Shown piece by piece: positions 19,183 to 29,111 of a stretch of 64,000 nt of DNA. The notes under the pieces were generated by a model that worked only from the letters and a program-made list of their open reading frames with translations, was not told the origin of the DNA and made no database searches. Made by a program: the position numbers and the translations under genes. The DNA comes from CAVVSQ01 sp963848825 (GTDB lineage Bacteria; Planctomycetota; Planctomycetia; Gemmatales; Gemmataceae), in the NCBI GenBank assembly GCA_963848825.1, contig CAWKFA010000009.1:682001-746000 (forward strand), in the 5' to 3' direction. Position 1 is the first letter of the stretch; each line of letters starts with the position of its first letter.

Positions 19183-20260
19183 ATGATAAAGAACATGCGA
19201 CGCTGGCTTTGGGTGTGTGGAGTGGCGACGGGACTGGGCCTGGCCGGCTCGGCCTCGGCGGAATCGACCTTCCAGCCCTTCAAGGGCCTGTTTGGTCCCA
19301 AGACCGAGCAAAAAGCTATCGAACAAAAGGCCCCCGACGCCAATCGCCAGACGGAAATTCAGATTGAGCTGGCCTGGCTAAGCGATCGCGCCGACCTTTC
19401 CTTATTATCTCGAAGCCCACGTCAAAGGGGCGAACGTCGAGGTAAAAGGTTATGTGCCCACCAAGGCGGTCCGCGACCAGGCGCTGAATCTGGCCAGGAT
19501 CAATAGCCCCTATCCCATCTCGGACGCCATGAAAGAACATTCGAGCCTGGCGATTCACCCCGTCAACCGGTCTCCGGACCAGCTCAAAAGCAGCGTACAG
19601 ACGGTCTTGCGCGAAGATTTTCCGCGCCTCAAAATGACGGTCCAGTGTCAGAGTGACGGCACCGTGCAGCTTACGGGCAACGTCAAGACTTTTGAACAAA
19701 AACTGGCCGTCAGCAAGGCGCTGCGCCGCCTGCATGGCTGCACCAGTGTCACCAACTTCACGCAAGTGGAGAACATGCCCCTGCAAACGGCGAATTCGGG
19801 CGGCAATATCGTGCAAACGGGCGCGACGAGCGTGGTGCCCGCCAAGGTGCTGCCGCCGCAGACCAGTCCCCATGAAAGTCGTGGCGTCGTCGTGGTCCCG
19901 TCTGAAGATGCCACCAAGAGCGCCGCCACCCTTGGCACGCTGACCGCCCCTTCATCGATTACACCGACTGCCATGTCCGTACCTTTTGTACCAGCTCCGA
20001 ATGTGCCTGCCCCGAAAACCCAGGCCAGTCTCGCCAGCGGGGGCAGTGCCGTTCAACTCAAGAAAAGAATTGAGACGGCCCTCCCTAACCTGCAGAACGT
20101 CCTCGTGACCTTCACGTCCAAGACCGACGTGCGCGTCGAATGCACCGTCCGCGCCAACGACGACACGGGCGCCATCGCCGGTCAGATCCTGAGCGTGCAT
20201 GAACTCGAGCCCTACAAGGTCGATCTGCAAATTCAGGTGCCGATGGCGGAGCAGAGGTGA
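19183..20260 (+). CDS. Secreted BON-domain protein
   Basis: A signal peptide (MIKNMRRWLWVCGVATGLGLAGSASA) precedes about 330 residues with at least two BON-like modules. Module one includes LEAHVKGANVEVKGYVPTKAVRDQAL. Module two is the best match: VQTVLREDFPRLKMTVQCQS, then GTVQLTGNVKTFEQKLAVSKAL. A third, VQLKKRIETALPNLQNVLVTF, is weaker. A Pro/Ala/Ser-rich linker separates modules two and three. BON domains are alpha/beta modules in envelope proteins thought to bind membrane phospholipid. The frame breaks near 19390. The start is 19183 or 19195. It resembles other planctomycete BON proteins, but its role is unknown. Confidence 0.7.
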
Positions 20261-20559
20261 GCCAGGCATAGCGACAAGAGTTCGCAGTATACGGGCGCGG
20301 TCGAGAGACCGCGCCAAATTTCGCGGCGACCTAACCCCGATCCCTTGTTCCTGCGTCTTCCTCTTCCTGCAGCCCCCGGCTATCCATTTTCGAAAAAACC
20401 TTGCAAGCCATCTCTTTCTCTGTCAAAATCAAAAAATCACAGTAATAAGCCCGTGGCGCTTCCCAGGGGATGATTTTATCCCCTCCGTCAACCTTTAGAC
20501 CCTCGTGATGTTGAGTTTCACGCCGTCCGCGTCACTTTGCCGCCGCTTCTGGAGCAGCC
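20261..20559. other. Intergenic, no clear feature
   Basis: These 299 bases separate the BON gene from the cytochrome/WD40 gene. A locally AT-rich stretch near 20390-20450 could hold a promoter, but no -35/-10 pair is convincing. No hairpin or repeat was found. Confidence 0.45.
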
Positions 20560-21987
20560 ATGATTTTGGTACGTCGCTTGTCAGCCGCTGTTGCGTGGGC
20601 GTTTGTTATCGCGCTGCCGCTCTCGGCCCAGACCCAGGCTAAAAAGGATGGGGACCTGGACAAGGTCGGCTACTACAAGGACGTGCGGCCGATCTTTCAG
20701 CAGCATTGCCAAGGCTGCCATCAGCCGGCGAAAGCCCAGGGCGGCTATGTGATGACGGGTTTCACCGAATTATTCGCCAGGACCGAGCATGATAACCCCG
20801 GCATCGTCCCCGGCAAGCCTGAGCAAAGCGAAATCGTGAAGCAGGTCAGAGCGCAAGAGGGCAAGCCGCCGCGGATGCCGCGCGACAAGGAGCCTCTTTC
20901 ACAGCGCGAAGTGAAGATCCTCGAATTATGGATTGCCCAGGGGGCTAAAGACGACACGCCGGCCTTCGCGCGGGCGGCGCTAATCGACAGCGAGCATCCC
21001 CCCACCTACGTGGCACCGCCGGTCATCACTTCACTCGCCTATAATCCGGACGGCTCCCTGCTGGCGGTCGCGGGTTATCATGAGGTCCTGTTGCACAAAC
21101 CCGAAGGCGGGGTGGTGGCCCGGCTGGTTGGTTTATCCGAACGCATTCAATCGGTGGCCTTTTCACCGGATGGCAAGTGGTTGGCCGTCACCGGGGGCGA
21201 TCCCGGACGTTTCGGCGAGGTCCAACTCTGGGACGTCGCCAGGAAAAAACTGAAGATGTCCTTGCCCGTCACCTTCGATACGGTTTATGGGGCCAGTTGG
21301 TCACCCGACAGCAAGAAGCTTGCCTTTGGAGGGGCGGATAATAGCCTGCGCGCCATTGACGTCGAGACTGGCAAGCAAATCCTTTTTCAGGGCGCCCACG
21401 CGGATTGGGTTTTCGATACGGTCTGGTCCAAGGACGCCGCCCATCTTATCTCCGTAAGCCGCGACCGCTCCATGAAGCTCACGGAAGTGGCCACGCAGCG
21501 CATGGAAGATAACATCACCAGCATTACACCGGGAGCGCTCAAGGGGGGACTGATCGCGGTGGACCGCAATCCCACGAACAACGAGCTGCTTATCGGCGGC
21601 GCCGACGGCACTCCCAAGATTTATCAGATGTTTCGCACGAAAGACCGTAAGATCGGCGACGACTTTAATTTGATTCGCGCCTTTCCCCCTTTGGCCGGAC
21701 GGCTGTTTGCCGTAAAATTCAGTCCAGATGGCAAGCGCATCCTCGTCGGCGCCTCGAGCGACGGTAAAGGCGAGGCCCGCGTTTATCAGAGCGCCGACGC
21801 CAAGCTGGTCGCCAACCTGCAGGGCGAGCATGGGCCTGTCTATGCCGTCGCTTATCGGCCGGATGGCAAGGAAGTCGCCTCCGCGGGCTTCGATGGCGTG
21901 GTCCGCTGCAACAATCCCGACGACGGAGTCTTGATCCGCGAGTTCGTGCCAGTCCCGCTCGGCCCAAAGACAAATGCCTCGGAGTAA
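20560..21987 (+). CDS. Planctomycete cytochrome c (PSCyt1)-WD40 fusion protein
   Basis: This is an intact 475-residue exported protein. After a signal peptide (residues 1-25), a c-type heme motif CQGCH at about residue 49 lies in the PSCyt1-like sequence VRPIFQQHCQGCHQPAKAQGG, and MPRDKEPLS may supply the distal methionine. From residue 150 on there are WD40 repeats (SVAFSPDGKWLAVTGG, then VQLWDVARKKL; AVAYRPDGKEVASAGFDG). This domain order is typical of planctomycetes. The start has GGAG eight bases upstream. The DUF1549/DUF1553 gene begins two bases after its stop, so they form an operon and probably a periplasmic or surface complex of unknown function. Confidence 0.9.
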   Translation: MILVRRLSAAVAWAFVIALPLSAQTQAKKDGDLDKVGYYKDVRPIFQQHCQGCHQPAKAQGGYVMTGFTELFARTEHDNPGIVPGKPEQSEIVKQVRAQEGKPPRMPRDKEPLSQREVKILELWIAQGAKDDTPAFARAALIDSEHPPTYVAPPVITSLAYNPDGSLLAVAGYHEVLLHKPEGGVVARLVGLSERIQSVAFSPDGKWLAVTGGDPGRFGEVQLWDVARKKLKMSLPVTFDTVYGASWSPDSKKLAFGGADNSLRAIDVETGKQILFQGAHADWVFDTVWSKDAAHLISVSRDRSMKLTEVATQRMEDNITSITPGALKGGLIAVDRNPTNNELLIGGADGTPKIYQMFRTKDRKIGDDFNLIRAFPPLAGRLFAVKFSPDGKRILVGASSDGKGEARVYQSADAKLVANLQGEHGPVYAVAYRPDGKEVASAGFDGVVRCNNPDDGVLIREFVPVPLGPKTNASE

Positions 21988-21989
21988 TC

Positions 21990-24900
21990 ATGAAACGCTC
22001 TCCTCATATTGCCTGCGTACTGACGGTTGCCGTTCTCGGACTGGCCGCCCGGCCGGCTGCGGCCGAGGAACGGAAGGTCGTGCACGTTGAGGTGCAGCCG
22101 GCTTCCCTCGAAATCAATAACCCTTTCGAGTACCGCCAGCTGCTTATCACGGGAACCACGGACGCCGGCGACCTGGTCGATTTGACGCGCCAGGCGCAAT
22201 ACAAGGCGCCTGCTTTTTTGAAGGTAACGCCGCGGGGACGCGTACGGCCAGAAGCTGACGGCATGGGCGTACTGCGCTACACGGTCGCCGGCCACAAGGG
22301 CTCCATTCCCGTTCAGGTCAGCGGGCAAAAAGAAGAAATGCAGGTCGCGTTCACAACAGACGTGATGCCCGTGCTCGCGCGGCTGGGTTGCAACCAGGGC
22401 ACCTGTCATGGCTCGGCACAGGGGAAAAACGGTTTCCAGCTATCGCTACGCGGCTATGATCCGATTTTTGATCACCGCGCCCTGGTGGACGACATCAGCG
22501 GGCGTCGTTTCAATCGCGCTGCACCGGACCGGAGCCTGATGTTGCTCAAGGCGATCGGGGCGGTGCCTCACGTCGGCGGCGTGCTCACGCAGCCCGGCGA
22601 ACCATATTACGAGCTGCTTCGCTCCTGGATCACGCAGGGGGTCAAGCTCGATTTGCAAGCTCCGCGCGTTGTCAAACTGGCCATCCAGCCCGGGCACCCG
22701 ATCCTTCCCCTCATTGGTTCTGATCAACAGATGGTGGTCGAGGCGACCTTCAGCGACGGCTCCAGGCGCGACGTGACCGGGGAGGCGTTCCTGGTCAGCA
22801 GCAACACCGAGGTGGCCACGGTGGACCGCGACGGCGTGGTGAAGGCTGTACGCCGCGGCGAAACCGCGGTGCTGGCCCGTTATGAAGGCAATTACGCCGC
22901 TGCTTCGCTGATCATCATGGGCAAGCGCGACGGTTTTGCCTGGCAGCCGGTCCCGGAGTTCAACTACATCGACGGCCTCGTCTACGCCAAGCTGAAAGAC
23001 ATGAAGATTCTGCCGAGCGCCGTCTGTGGCGACGCGGATTTCTTCGCCGTATCTACCTCGACCTGACCGGCATGCCGCCCGAGCCGAACGTTCTGCGGGA
23101 TTTCCTGGCGGATCCGCGCCCCAGTAAGGTCAAGAGAGAAGAACTGATCGATCGCCTGGTGGGCAGCCCTGATTTTGTCGAGCTATGGTCGAATAAATGG
23201 GCCGATCTTCTCCAGGTCAATCGCAAGTTCCTCGGCACGCAAGGCGCCGACGCCTTTCGCGCCTGGATCAAGGATGCTGTTGCCAAGAACATGCCCTACG
23301 ACCAATTTTGCTACCAGCTCCTGACCGCATCGGGGTCGAATATCGCCAACCCGGCGGCTGCTTATTTCAAGATCCTGCGCGACCCGGCCCAGGCGATGGA
23401 GAATACGACCCACCTCTTCCTGGCCATTCGCTTCAACTGCAACAAATGCCACGATCATCCCTTCGAGCGCTGGACGCAGGACCAATATTACACGATGGCA
23501 TCCTACTTTGCCCAGGTGAGCCGCTCCGAGGACCCCAAGTACAAAGGTCAGAAGACGCAAGGCACAGCGGTGCAGGGCGCCACGCCGCTCGTCGAAATCA
23601 TCAAGGACGGCAAGACCGGCGACGTCAAGAACGAACGCACCGGTCAGGTGGCGCACCCCAAATTCCCATTTGAACACCCCGGCATGTCGGGTGCCGAAGC
23701 ACCGCGCCGCGAGCAAATGGCACGCTGGATAGCCTCCAAGGACAACGTCTATTTCGCGAAAAGCTACGTCAACCGCGTGTGGAGCTATCTGCTTGGTGTC
23801 GGGATTATCGAGCCGGTCGACGACATTCGCGCCGGCAACCCGCCGACCAATCCGCAGTTGCTCGATCGTCTGGCCACGGAGTTCATCGCCAGCGATTTCA
23901 ATGTCCAGGATCTTATCAAGACGATCTGCAAATCACGCACCTACCAGCACTCCATCACCACCAACACGTGGAATGCCGACGACGAGGTGAACTATTCGCA
24001 TGCTGTCGCCCGGCGCTTGCCGGCCGAAGTATTGTTCGACACCATTCATCGGGCCCTCGGCTCCCCGTCGCGCTTGCCTGGCTTGCCCGCTGGTGCGCGG
24101 GCAGTGCAGCTGGTCGATGCGAATATACCGGAGTCGGGCACGTTCCTGGAATTGTTTGGCCGGCCGCCGCGCGAGAGTGCCTGCGAATGCGAGCGTGCCA
24201 ACAATATGCTGCTCGGGCCCGTGCTCAATCTCGTCAATGGTCCCGTGCTGGCCAACGCGCTGGCCGATCCGGCCAATCGCATCGGCAAGCTCCTGGCGGC
24301 CGGCAAGGACGACCGCCAATTAATTGACGAACTCTACACGGCTATTCTGTGCCGGCAGCCGACTTCTGAAGAATTGAAGTCTGGCCTGGCCGCGCTGCAG
24401 GGCAACGAAAAAGATTTCGCGCTTTTGCAGGACGAAAAGTTGCGCCGCAAGAACCTGCTGGACGAACAGGAAAAACGCCTGCCTGCCCTGCAAACCGCCT
24501 GGGAGCAGTCTGTCATGCGCACACCCACGTGGACAGTTCTCGAACCGAGAGAACTGAAGTCCGCGGGCGGCGCGATTTTAACCAAACAAGCGGACGGCGC
24601 CGTCCTGGCCACCGGCCCAAATGCCACGCCCGAGGTGTACACCGTCGTGGCCGACACGAATCTTGTCGGCATTACGGGCGTTCGTTTGGAGGTTTTGGCC
24701 GATCCGAGCCTGCCCGCGAAAGGGCCCGGTCGCGCTCCCAATGGCAACTTCGTACTCAACGACTTCAAGCTAGCGTCCGCCAAGCTGGCGGACGAGGACG
24801 AGCCAGGCGACGAGCAGGCCAAGCCCGTGAAACTGACCAAGCCGCAGGCTACCTTCGCGCAAGACACTTTTCCGATCGCCAATGCCATCGACAACAATCC

Positions 24901-25321
24901 CGCGACCGGCTGGGCCATTGCGCCGCAACTGGGCAAGAGCCACGTCGCCGTGTTCGAAGTTAAAAACAAACTGGGCTTCGCGGACGGCACCACGCTGACC
25001 TTCACCATGAATCAGCAATTTGCCGGCAAGGAGCACAATATCGGCAAGTTCCGGCTCGCGGTGACTACCGCCAAGGCGCCGATCTTGCTCCAAAGTACGA
25101 CTCCGGAAAACATCTCCCGTCTGCTGGATGTGGCGCCGGAGGAGCGCAGCGCGGATCAGAAAAAGACGCTGGCGAACTACTATCGAAGCATTGATCCGGA
25201 CCTGGCCCGCCTCCAAAACTCGTATAACCAGTTCATCGTTCCCGCCAGCGCCCGCGCCCTGGGAGCCCAGGACCTGGCCTGGGCCCTGCTTAACAGTCCG
25301 GCGTTTTTGTTTAACCATTAA
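21990..25321 (+). CDS. DUF1549/DUF1553 domain protein with Big2-like domain and heme-like motif
   Basis: The protein has about 1,110 residues. A signal peptide (MKRSPHIACVLTVAVLGLAARPAAA) is followed by a small beta domain, then TDVMPVLARLGCNQGTCHG, whose C-x4-C-H resembles a heme-binding site. A Big2-like segment follows (VEATFSDGSRRDVTGEA, then VDRDGVVKAVRRGETAVLA). DUF1549 (PSCyt2) begins RRIYLDLTGMPPEPNVLRDF. DUF1553 (PSD1) spans EAPRREQMARWIAS, YVNRVWSYLLGVGIIEPVDD and RTYQHS. The end ALLNSPAFLFNH is typical. The frame breaks once, near 23038. Planctomycete genomes carry many such pairs with the upstream cytochrome type. The catalytic role is not established. Confidence 0.88.
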
Positions 25322-25328
25322 GACCTCA

Positions 25329-25432
25329 AGAGCGTTCGGAAAAAAAGGGGTCAGACCCCTTGAAGCGAACAGAGTTTTCAACGCTCTTGCAGGGTATCGA
25401 GGGGGTCTGACCCCTTTTTTTCCGAACGCTCT
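25329..25432. repeat. 104-bp element with perfect 31-bp inverted ends
   Basis: The arms at 25329-25359 and 25402-25432 are exact inverted copies. Each holds AGAGCGTTCGG, a run of seven A, and the palindrome GGGGTCAGACCCC. The 42-base centre shows no coding. It lies between the DUF1553 gene and the S4 gene, ending one base before the S4 gene's AAGGA ribosome-binding site. It shares its GGGGTCWGACCCC core with the palindrome at 58432-58476. It could act as a terminator or be a miniature repeat element. Confidence 0.8.
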
Positions 25433-25443
25433 AAGGAATCTTC

Positions 25444-25659
25444 GTGCCGCCGACCCCCGTGCCGTTACGTGATGATCACATAACTCTCGTTCAGGCGATC
25501 AAGGTCGCTGGCCTGGTCGGTTCCGGCGGCCAGGGCAAACGCTTCGTGCGCGAGGGCGGCATCACGGTCAATGGGCAAATCGAGCAGCGGCCAGGCCGAA
25601 AACTGGTCGCGGGGGACCGCTTCGCCATTGGCGCTGATGAGTGGGTCATCCAGGCATGA
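25444..25659 (+). CDS. S4 domain RNA-binding protein (YbcJ-like)
   Basis: This 71-residue protein consists almost entirely of one S4 RNA-binding fold: ITLVQAIKVAGLVGSGGQGKRF, then VREGGITVNGQIEQRPGRKL and VAGDRFAI. It resembles small stand-alone S4 proteins of the YbcJ type, which bind structured RNA; the target is unknown. The GTG start at 25444 is supported by AAGGA at 25434-25438. Its stop overlaps the MATE start by four bases (ATGA), implying translational coupling with the transporter, a pairing without an obvious functional link. Confidence 0.8.
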   Translation: MPPTPVPLRDDHITLVQAIKVAGLVGSGGQGKRFVREGGITVNGQIEQRPGRKLVAGDRFAIGADEWVIQA

Positions 25660-27207
25660 TGGCGCCGCCCACCGTGCTCTCCAGGCCGAGTTGGCGCTTG
25701 GTCCTGGCCCTGGCCATTCCCGTATTAGCGCAGCAAGGGCTCATCTTTCTCGTCAATCAATCGGACCGTTTTCTTGCCGGGCATGTACGTGTAGTCTCGC
25801 CCACGGAACAGGCCCAGCTTCTCGGCCAACTGATCGGTGCCGCGACCGCCGGGGCGCATGCCAGGCCCAGGGCCCGACCTGGTGGCGCATGCGGCTTCTC
25901 TGGAGGTTGTTCTTGCCGCCATGCAGGCCGCGGGCGCTCGCCAGGTTTCCTTTCAAGCTGCCCAGACCACCGCTCAGTATGTGGCCTGGTTTATTCAGTG
26001 CTACTCGATCCTCGTCACGGTCGGCAGCACCGCCCTCGTTGCGCGTTTTACCGGCGCCGGCGACAAGAACCTGGCGCTGCGCGTGACCCATCAGGCGTTA
26101 CTGCTGGCAGCCGGCTTCGGGCTCATCGCCACTATCGTCGGGTTGGCGGGTGGGCTGCAACTTCTGGTCTTTTCCTTGCAACTGAGCGGGCTGGCCGCGC
26201 AATTCTCCCTCGCTTATTTGCAGCCCCTTTTTCTTCTGCTCGTCTTTCAAATGATCGAGTTGGCCGGCATTTCCTGCCTCGTCGGCGCCGGCGACACCCG
26301 CACCGGCCTCTACGTGATGATCGGCGTCGCCCTTGTCAATTTGCCATTCGCCTGGGGCTTATGCTTTGGCCTGGGGCCGTTTCCGGAGATGGGTTTCCGC
26401 GGTATCGCCCTGGGGACGGCGCTCAGTCATACGCTCGGCTGCCTGGTGGTGCTGGCGTCGCTCGCGCGCGGTCGTTACGGCTTAAAACTCCATTTGAGTT
26501 TATTGCGGCCACGCGTCGACCTCATCCGGCGGCTGCTGCGCATCAGTCTGCCGGCGGGCCTTGATAGTCTGTCGTTGGTGGCGGGCCAATTCTGGTTTCT
26601 CAGTATCGTCAATCGCCTGGGCCTGGAGGCCAGTAGCGCCCACGGCATCGCGATTGGCTGGGAGGCGCTCGGTTACCTCTCCGGGGCGGCCTTCGGCACT
26701 GCCGCCACTACCCTGGTTGGCCAGAACCTCGGAGCCGGCCGGCCGCAATTAGCGTCGCGCAGTGGTTGGCTGGCGTTTGGGCTGGGTTGTGCCGTCATGA
26801 GCTTCATGGGCGTGGTATTTTTTGCCTTCGCGCCGCGGATGTTTGAGCTTTTTTGTCCCCAGGACGTGCAACGCCCCATTATCGTCGTCGGCGTGCCGGT
26901 GCTCCGGCTAGTCGCTTTCGCGATGCCTCCCCTGGCGGCCACCATCATTTTCTCGTCAGCCCTGCGCGGTGCCGGCGATACACGCGTACCGGTCCTCTTC
27001 ACCTGGGTCGGTTTCTTCGCGGTGCGCATTCCCCTGGCCTACTGGCTTGCCTTTCCCGGCCTTGACCTTGGCCCCGCGGGCCACTGGCCCGGTCTGGACC
27101 TTGGGCTATTCGGTGCCTGGCTGGCCATGTTCGCCGATATCCTGGTCCGCGGCGGCTTCTTTTTCCATCGTTTTCTGCGCGGCAGGTGGCAATTGCAAAC
27201 GGTATGA
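25656..27207 (+). CDS. MATE family efflux transporter
   Basis: This is a multidrug and toxin extrusion family antiporter of about 515 residues with roughly twelve hydrophobic helices. Typical pieces are LALAIPVLAQQGLIFLVNQSDRF at the start, TVGSTALVARFTGAGD, ISCLVGAGDTRTGLYV, GTAATTLVGQNLGAGRP and FSSALRGAGDTRVPVLFTW. MATE proteins export cationic compounds or metabolites using Na+ or H+ gradients. The start overlaps the S4 stop; ATG at 25656 or 25659 are both possible. The frame breaks somewhere between about 25790 and 25900, so the sequence between helices 1 and 2 is uncertain. The substrate is unknown. Confidence 0.85.
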
Positions 27208-27274
27208 AAAAGATTGCGAAGGGAGAGCAGAGCGGCTATCTTGAAGGGGGAAATTGGTTGCTGGAAGTGCTTTT

Positions 27275-28948
27275 ATGGCGATGCTTGTCACGCTGCAAGG
27301 TCCTGAAGCGGGCCGCAAATATCCCCTGGAGGGAGATCGCACCGTCCTGGGCAGACAGTTCGATGCGCAGGTCTGCCTGACGGGCAAGAACGTCAGCAGG
27401 CAACATGCCCAGCTCCTCTGTCGCGGCGGCACCAACTATTTCGTCGAAGATCTTGATAGCAGCAATGGCACGTACCTCAATGGTTTGCGCCTCGGCGGCC
27501 ATGCCCCCACGCGGATTTCCGATCGCGATACCCTCCAAATCGGGCCTTATGTCTTCGCCTTGCACGTGGACAATGGTTCCCCTAACACAGGTTCCACGGA
27601 ATCCAACCTGATCGTGCGCGAGCGCGTGAGCGCTGTCACCCTCAACCAGAGCCTTTACGGCCAGGACCCGGCCCATAAGCTCCAGGTCGTCCTCGAAATC
27701 GCGCAAAACCTGGGCCGTACCCTTGAACTCGACCCCCTCCTGGACAAGCTTCTCGAACAGATCATGCGGCTCTTCCCGCAATCGGACCGATCGATGGTCG
27801 TCCTCTACGAGGGGGACAAGTTGATGGTGCGCGCCCAGCGCAGCCGCGGCGCGCATGACGAGACAGCCATCCCCTATAGCCGTACCATCGTCCGCAAGGC
27901 GCTGGAAGAGGGGGCCGGAATCCTCAGCGACGACGTGCAGGCCGATCAGCGCTTCAAGGCCAGCGAAACCTTGACCTCACTGGGTTTTCACTCGGTGGTG
28001 TGCGTGCCCTTGATCACGCTGGAGGGGCGGCGCCTGGGCGTCATTCAAATCGACCGCTTTCGCAAGGGGGGCGGCTTTCGCGTCGAGGACTTGCAACTGC
28101 TCACGGCGCTCGGCATTCAGGTGGCCGTGGTTCTGGAGAACGTCGAGCTCCATGGCCAGCTGCTCCAGGAAGAGCGCTTGCATCAGGAATTAGCACTGGC
28201 GCGCGAGATTCAGCAGGGCTTCTTGCCGCTGCAGGTTGAGGGCCCGCCGCACTCGGGCGTCGAAATCTTTGGGCGGGTGTTTCCCGCCCGCCAGGTCGCC
28301 GGCGATCTCTACGACTATTTTCCCGCGCCGGATGGCCGGCTGGCCTTTTTCATCGGCGACGTCTCGGGCAAGGGCATGCCGGCGGCATTGTTCATGGTGG
28401 CGGTGCGCACGCTCTGCCGGCACCTCGTCAAGGAAGGCGGCGCGCTGATCCCCACGATGATCCGCCTCAATACGGCCCTGGCCGACGACAATCCCTCCTG
28501 CATGTTCGTCACGCTGATCCACGGCGTTTACGATCATGCCTCGGGGATCGTCCAGTTCCTATCTGCTGGCCATCCCGGGCCCATGCTGCGCCGCGCCGAC
28601 GGCTCCATCGAGGAAATTGCCACCGAGCCAGGCCGCCTTCTGGGTTATGACACCCAGCCTTTGCACCTGACCGAGGTGCGCGTCGTCCTCGAACCCGGCG
28701 ATATTCTCGTCTTTGTCACCGACGGCATGCTCGAAGCACGCGGCCGGCTGGATAAAGCCCTGTTCGGCCCGGAGCGGCTCCGCGAGTTGGTCGCCGATTT
28801 CCTTCCCGGTCGAGCCCTGGAAGACTGCGCCGACCAGGCCCGAACCGCCATTGAGACATATACGGGCTCAAGGGAACTGCAAGATGACCTCACCCTGCTA
28901 CTAATCCGCCGCACGATTCCTTCCGACCCGAACGCGATTACCACGTAA
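27275..28948 (+). CDS. FHA-GAF-SpoIIE (PP2C) serine phosphatase
   Basis: This is an intact 557-residue signalling protein. The FHA domain (residues 1-95) shows VLGRQFDAQVCL, NVSRQHAQL and DSSNGTYLNG, which bind phosphothreonine. A GAF domain spans about 130-310 (LGRTLELDPLLDKLLEQIM, FHSVVCVPLI). The C-terminal SpoIIE/PP2C phosphatase domain has QVAGDLYDYF, GDVSGKGMPAALFM, FVTDGMLEAR and LQDDLTLLL. Such phosphatases dephosphorylate anti-anti-sigma (STAS) proteins; FHA would link it to Ser/Thr kinases. The start at 27275 follows GGAAG and keeps MAMLVTLQGPEAG as the FHA edge. Probable partner types in this window are the RsbW-like protein at 11021 and the kinase at 43317, by inference only. Confidence 0.88.
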   Translation: MAMLVTLQGPEAGRKYPLEGDRTVLGRQFDAQVCLTGKNVSRQHAQLLCRGGTNYFVEDLDSSNGTYLNGLRLGGHAPTRISDRDTLQIGPYVFALHVDNGSPNTGSTESNLIVRERVSAVTLNQSLYGQDPAHKLQVVLEIAQNLGRTLELDPLLDKLLEQIMRLFPQSDRSMVVLYEGDKLMVRAQRSRGAHDETAIPYSRTIVRKALEEGAGILSDDVQADQRFKASETLTSLGFHSVVCVPLITLEGRRLGVIQIDRFRKGGGFRVEDLQLLTALGIQVAVVLENVELHGQLLQEERLHQELALAREIQQGFLPLQVEGPPHSGVEIFGRVFPARQVAGDLYDYFPAPDGRLAFFIGDVSGKGMPAALFMVAVRTLCRHLVKEGGALIPTMIRLNTALADDNPSCMFVTLIHGVYDHASGIVQFLSAGHPGPMLRRADGSIEEIATEPGRLLGYDTQPLHLTEVRVVLEPGDILVFVTDGMLEARGRLDKALFGPERLRELVADFLPGRALEDCADQARTAIETYTGSRELQDDLTLLLIRRTIPSDPNAITT

Positions 28949-29111
28949 GGCCTTGAAACGCAGCCGCCTTCGCTAGCAAGCGCCAAGCCTCCACCTTATC
29001 CAAAATCGCCACTTTTCGTACCTGCTTTCGCGGACGTTGCTTGTCCGAAAGCCGCGTTGCATCTTTGCCCGGCTTTCCTTACTATCCCGCCGCGCGACCG
29101 GAGGAGTGGGC

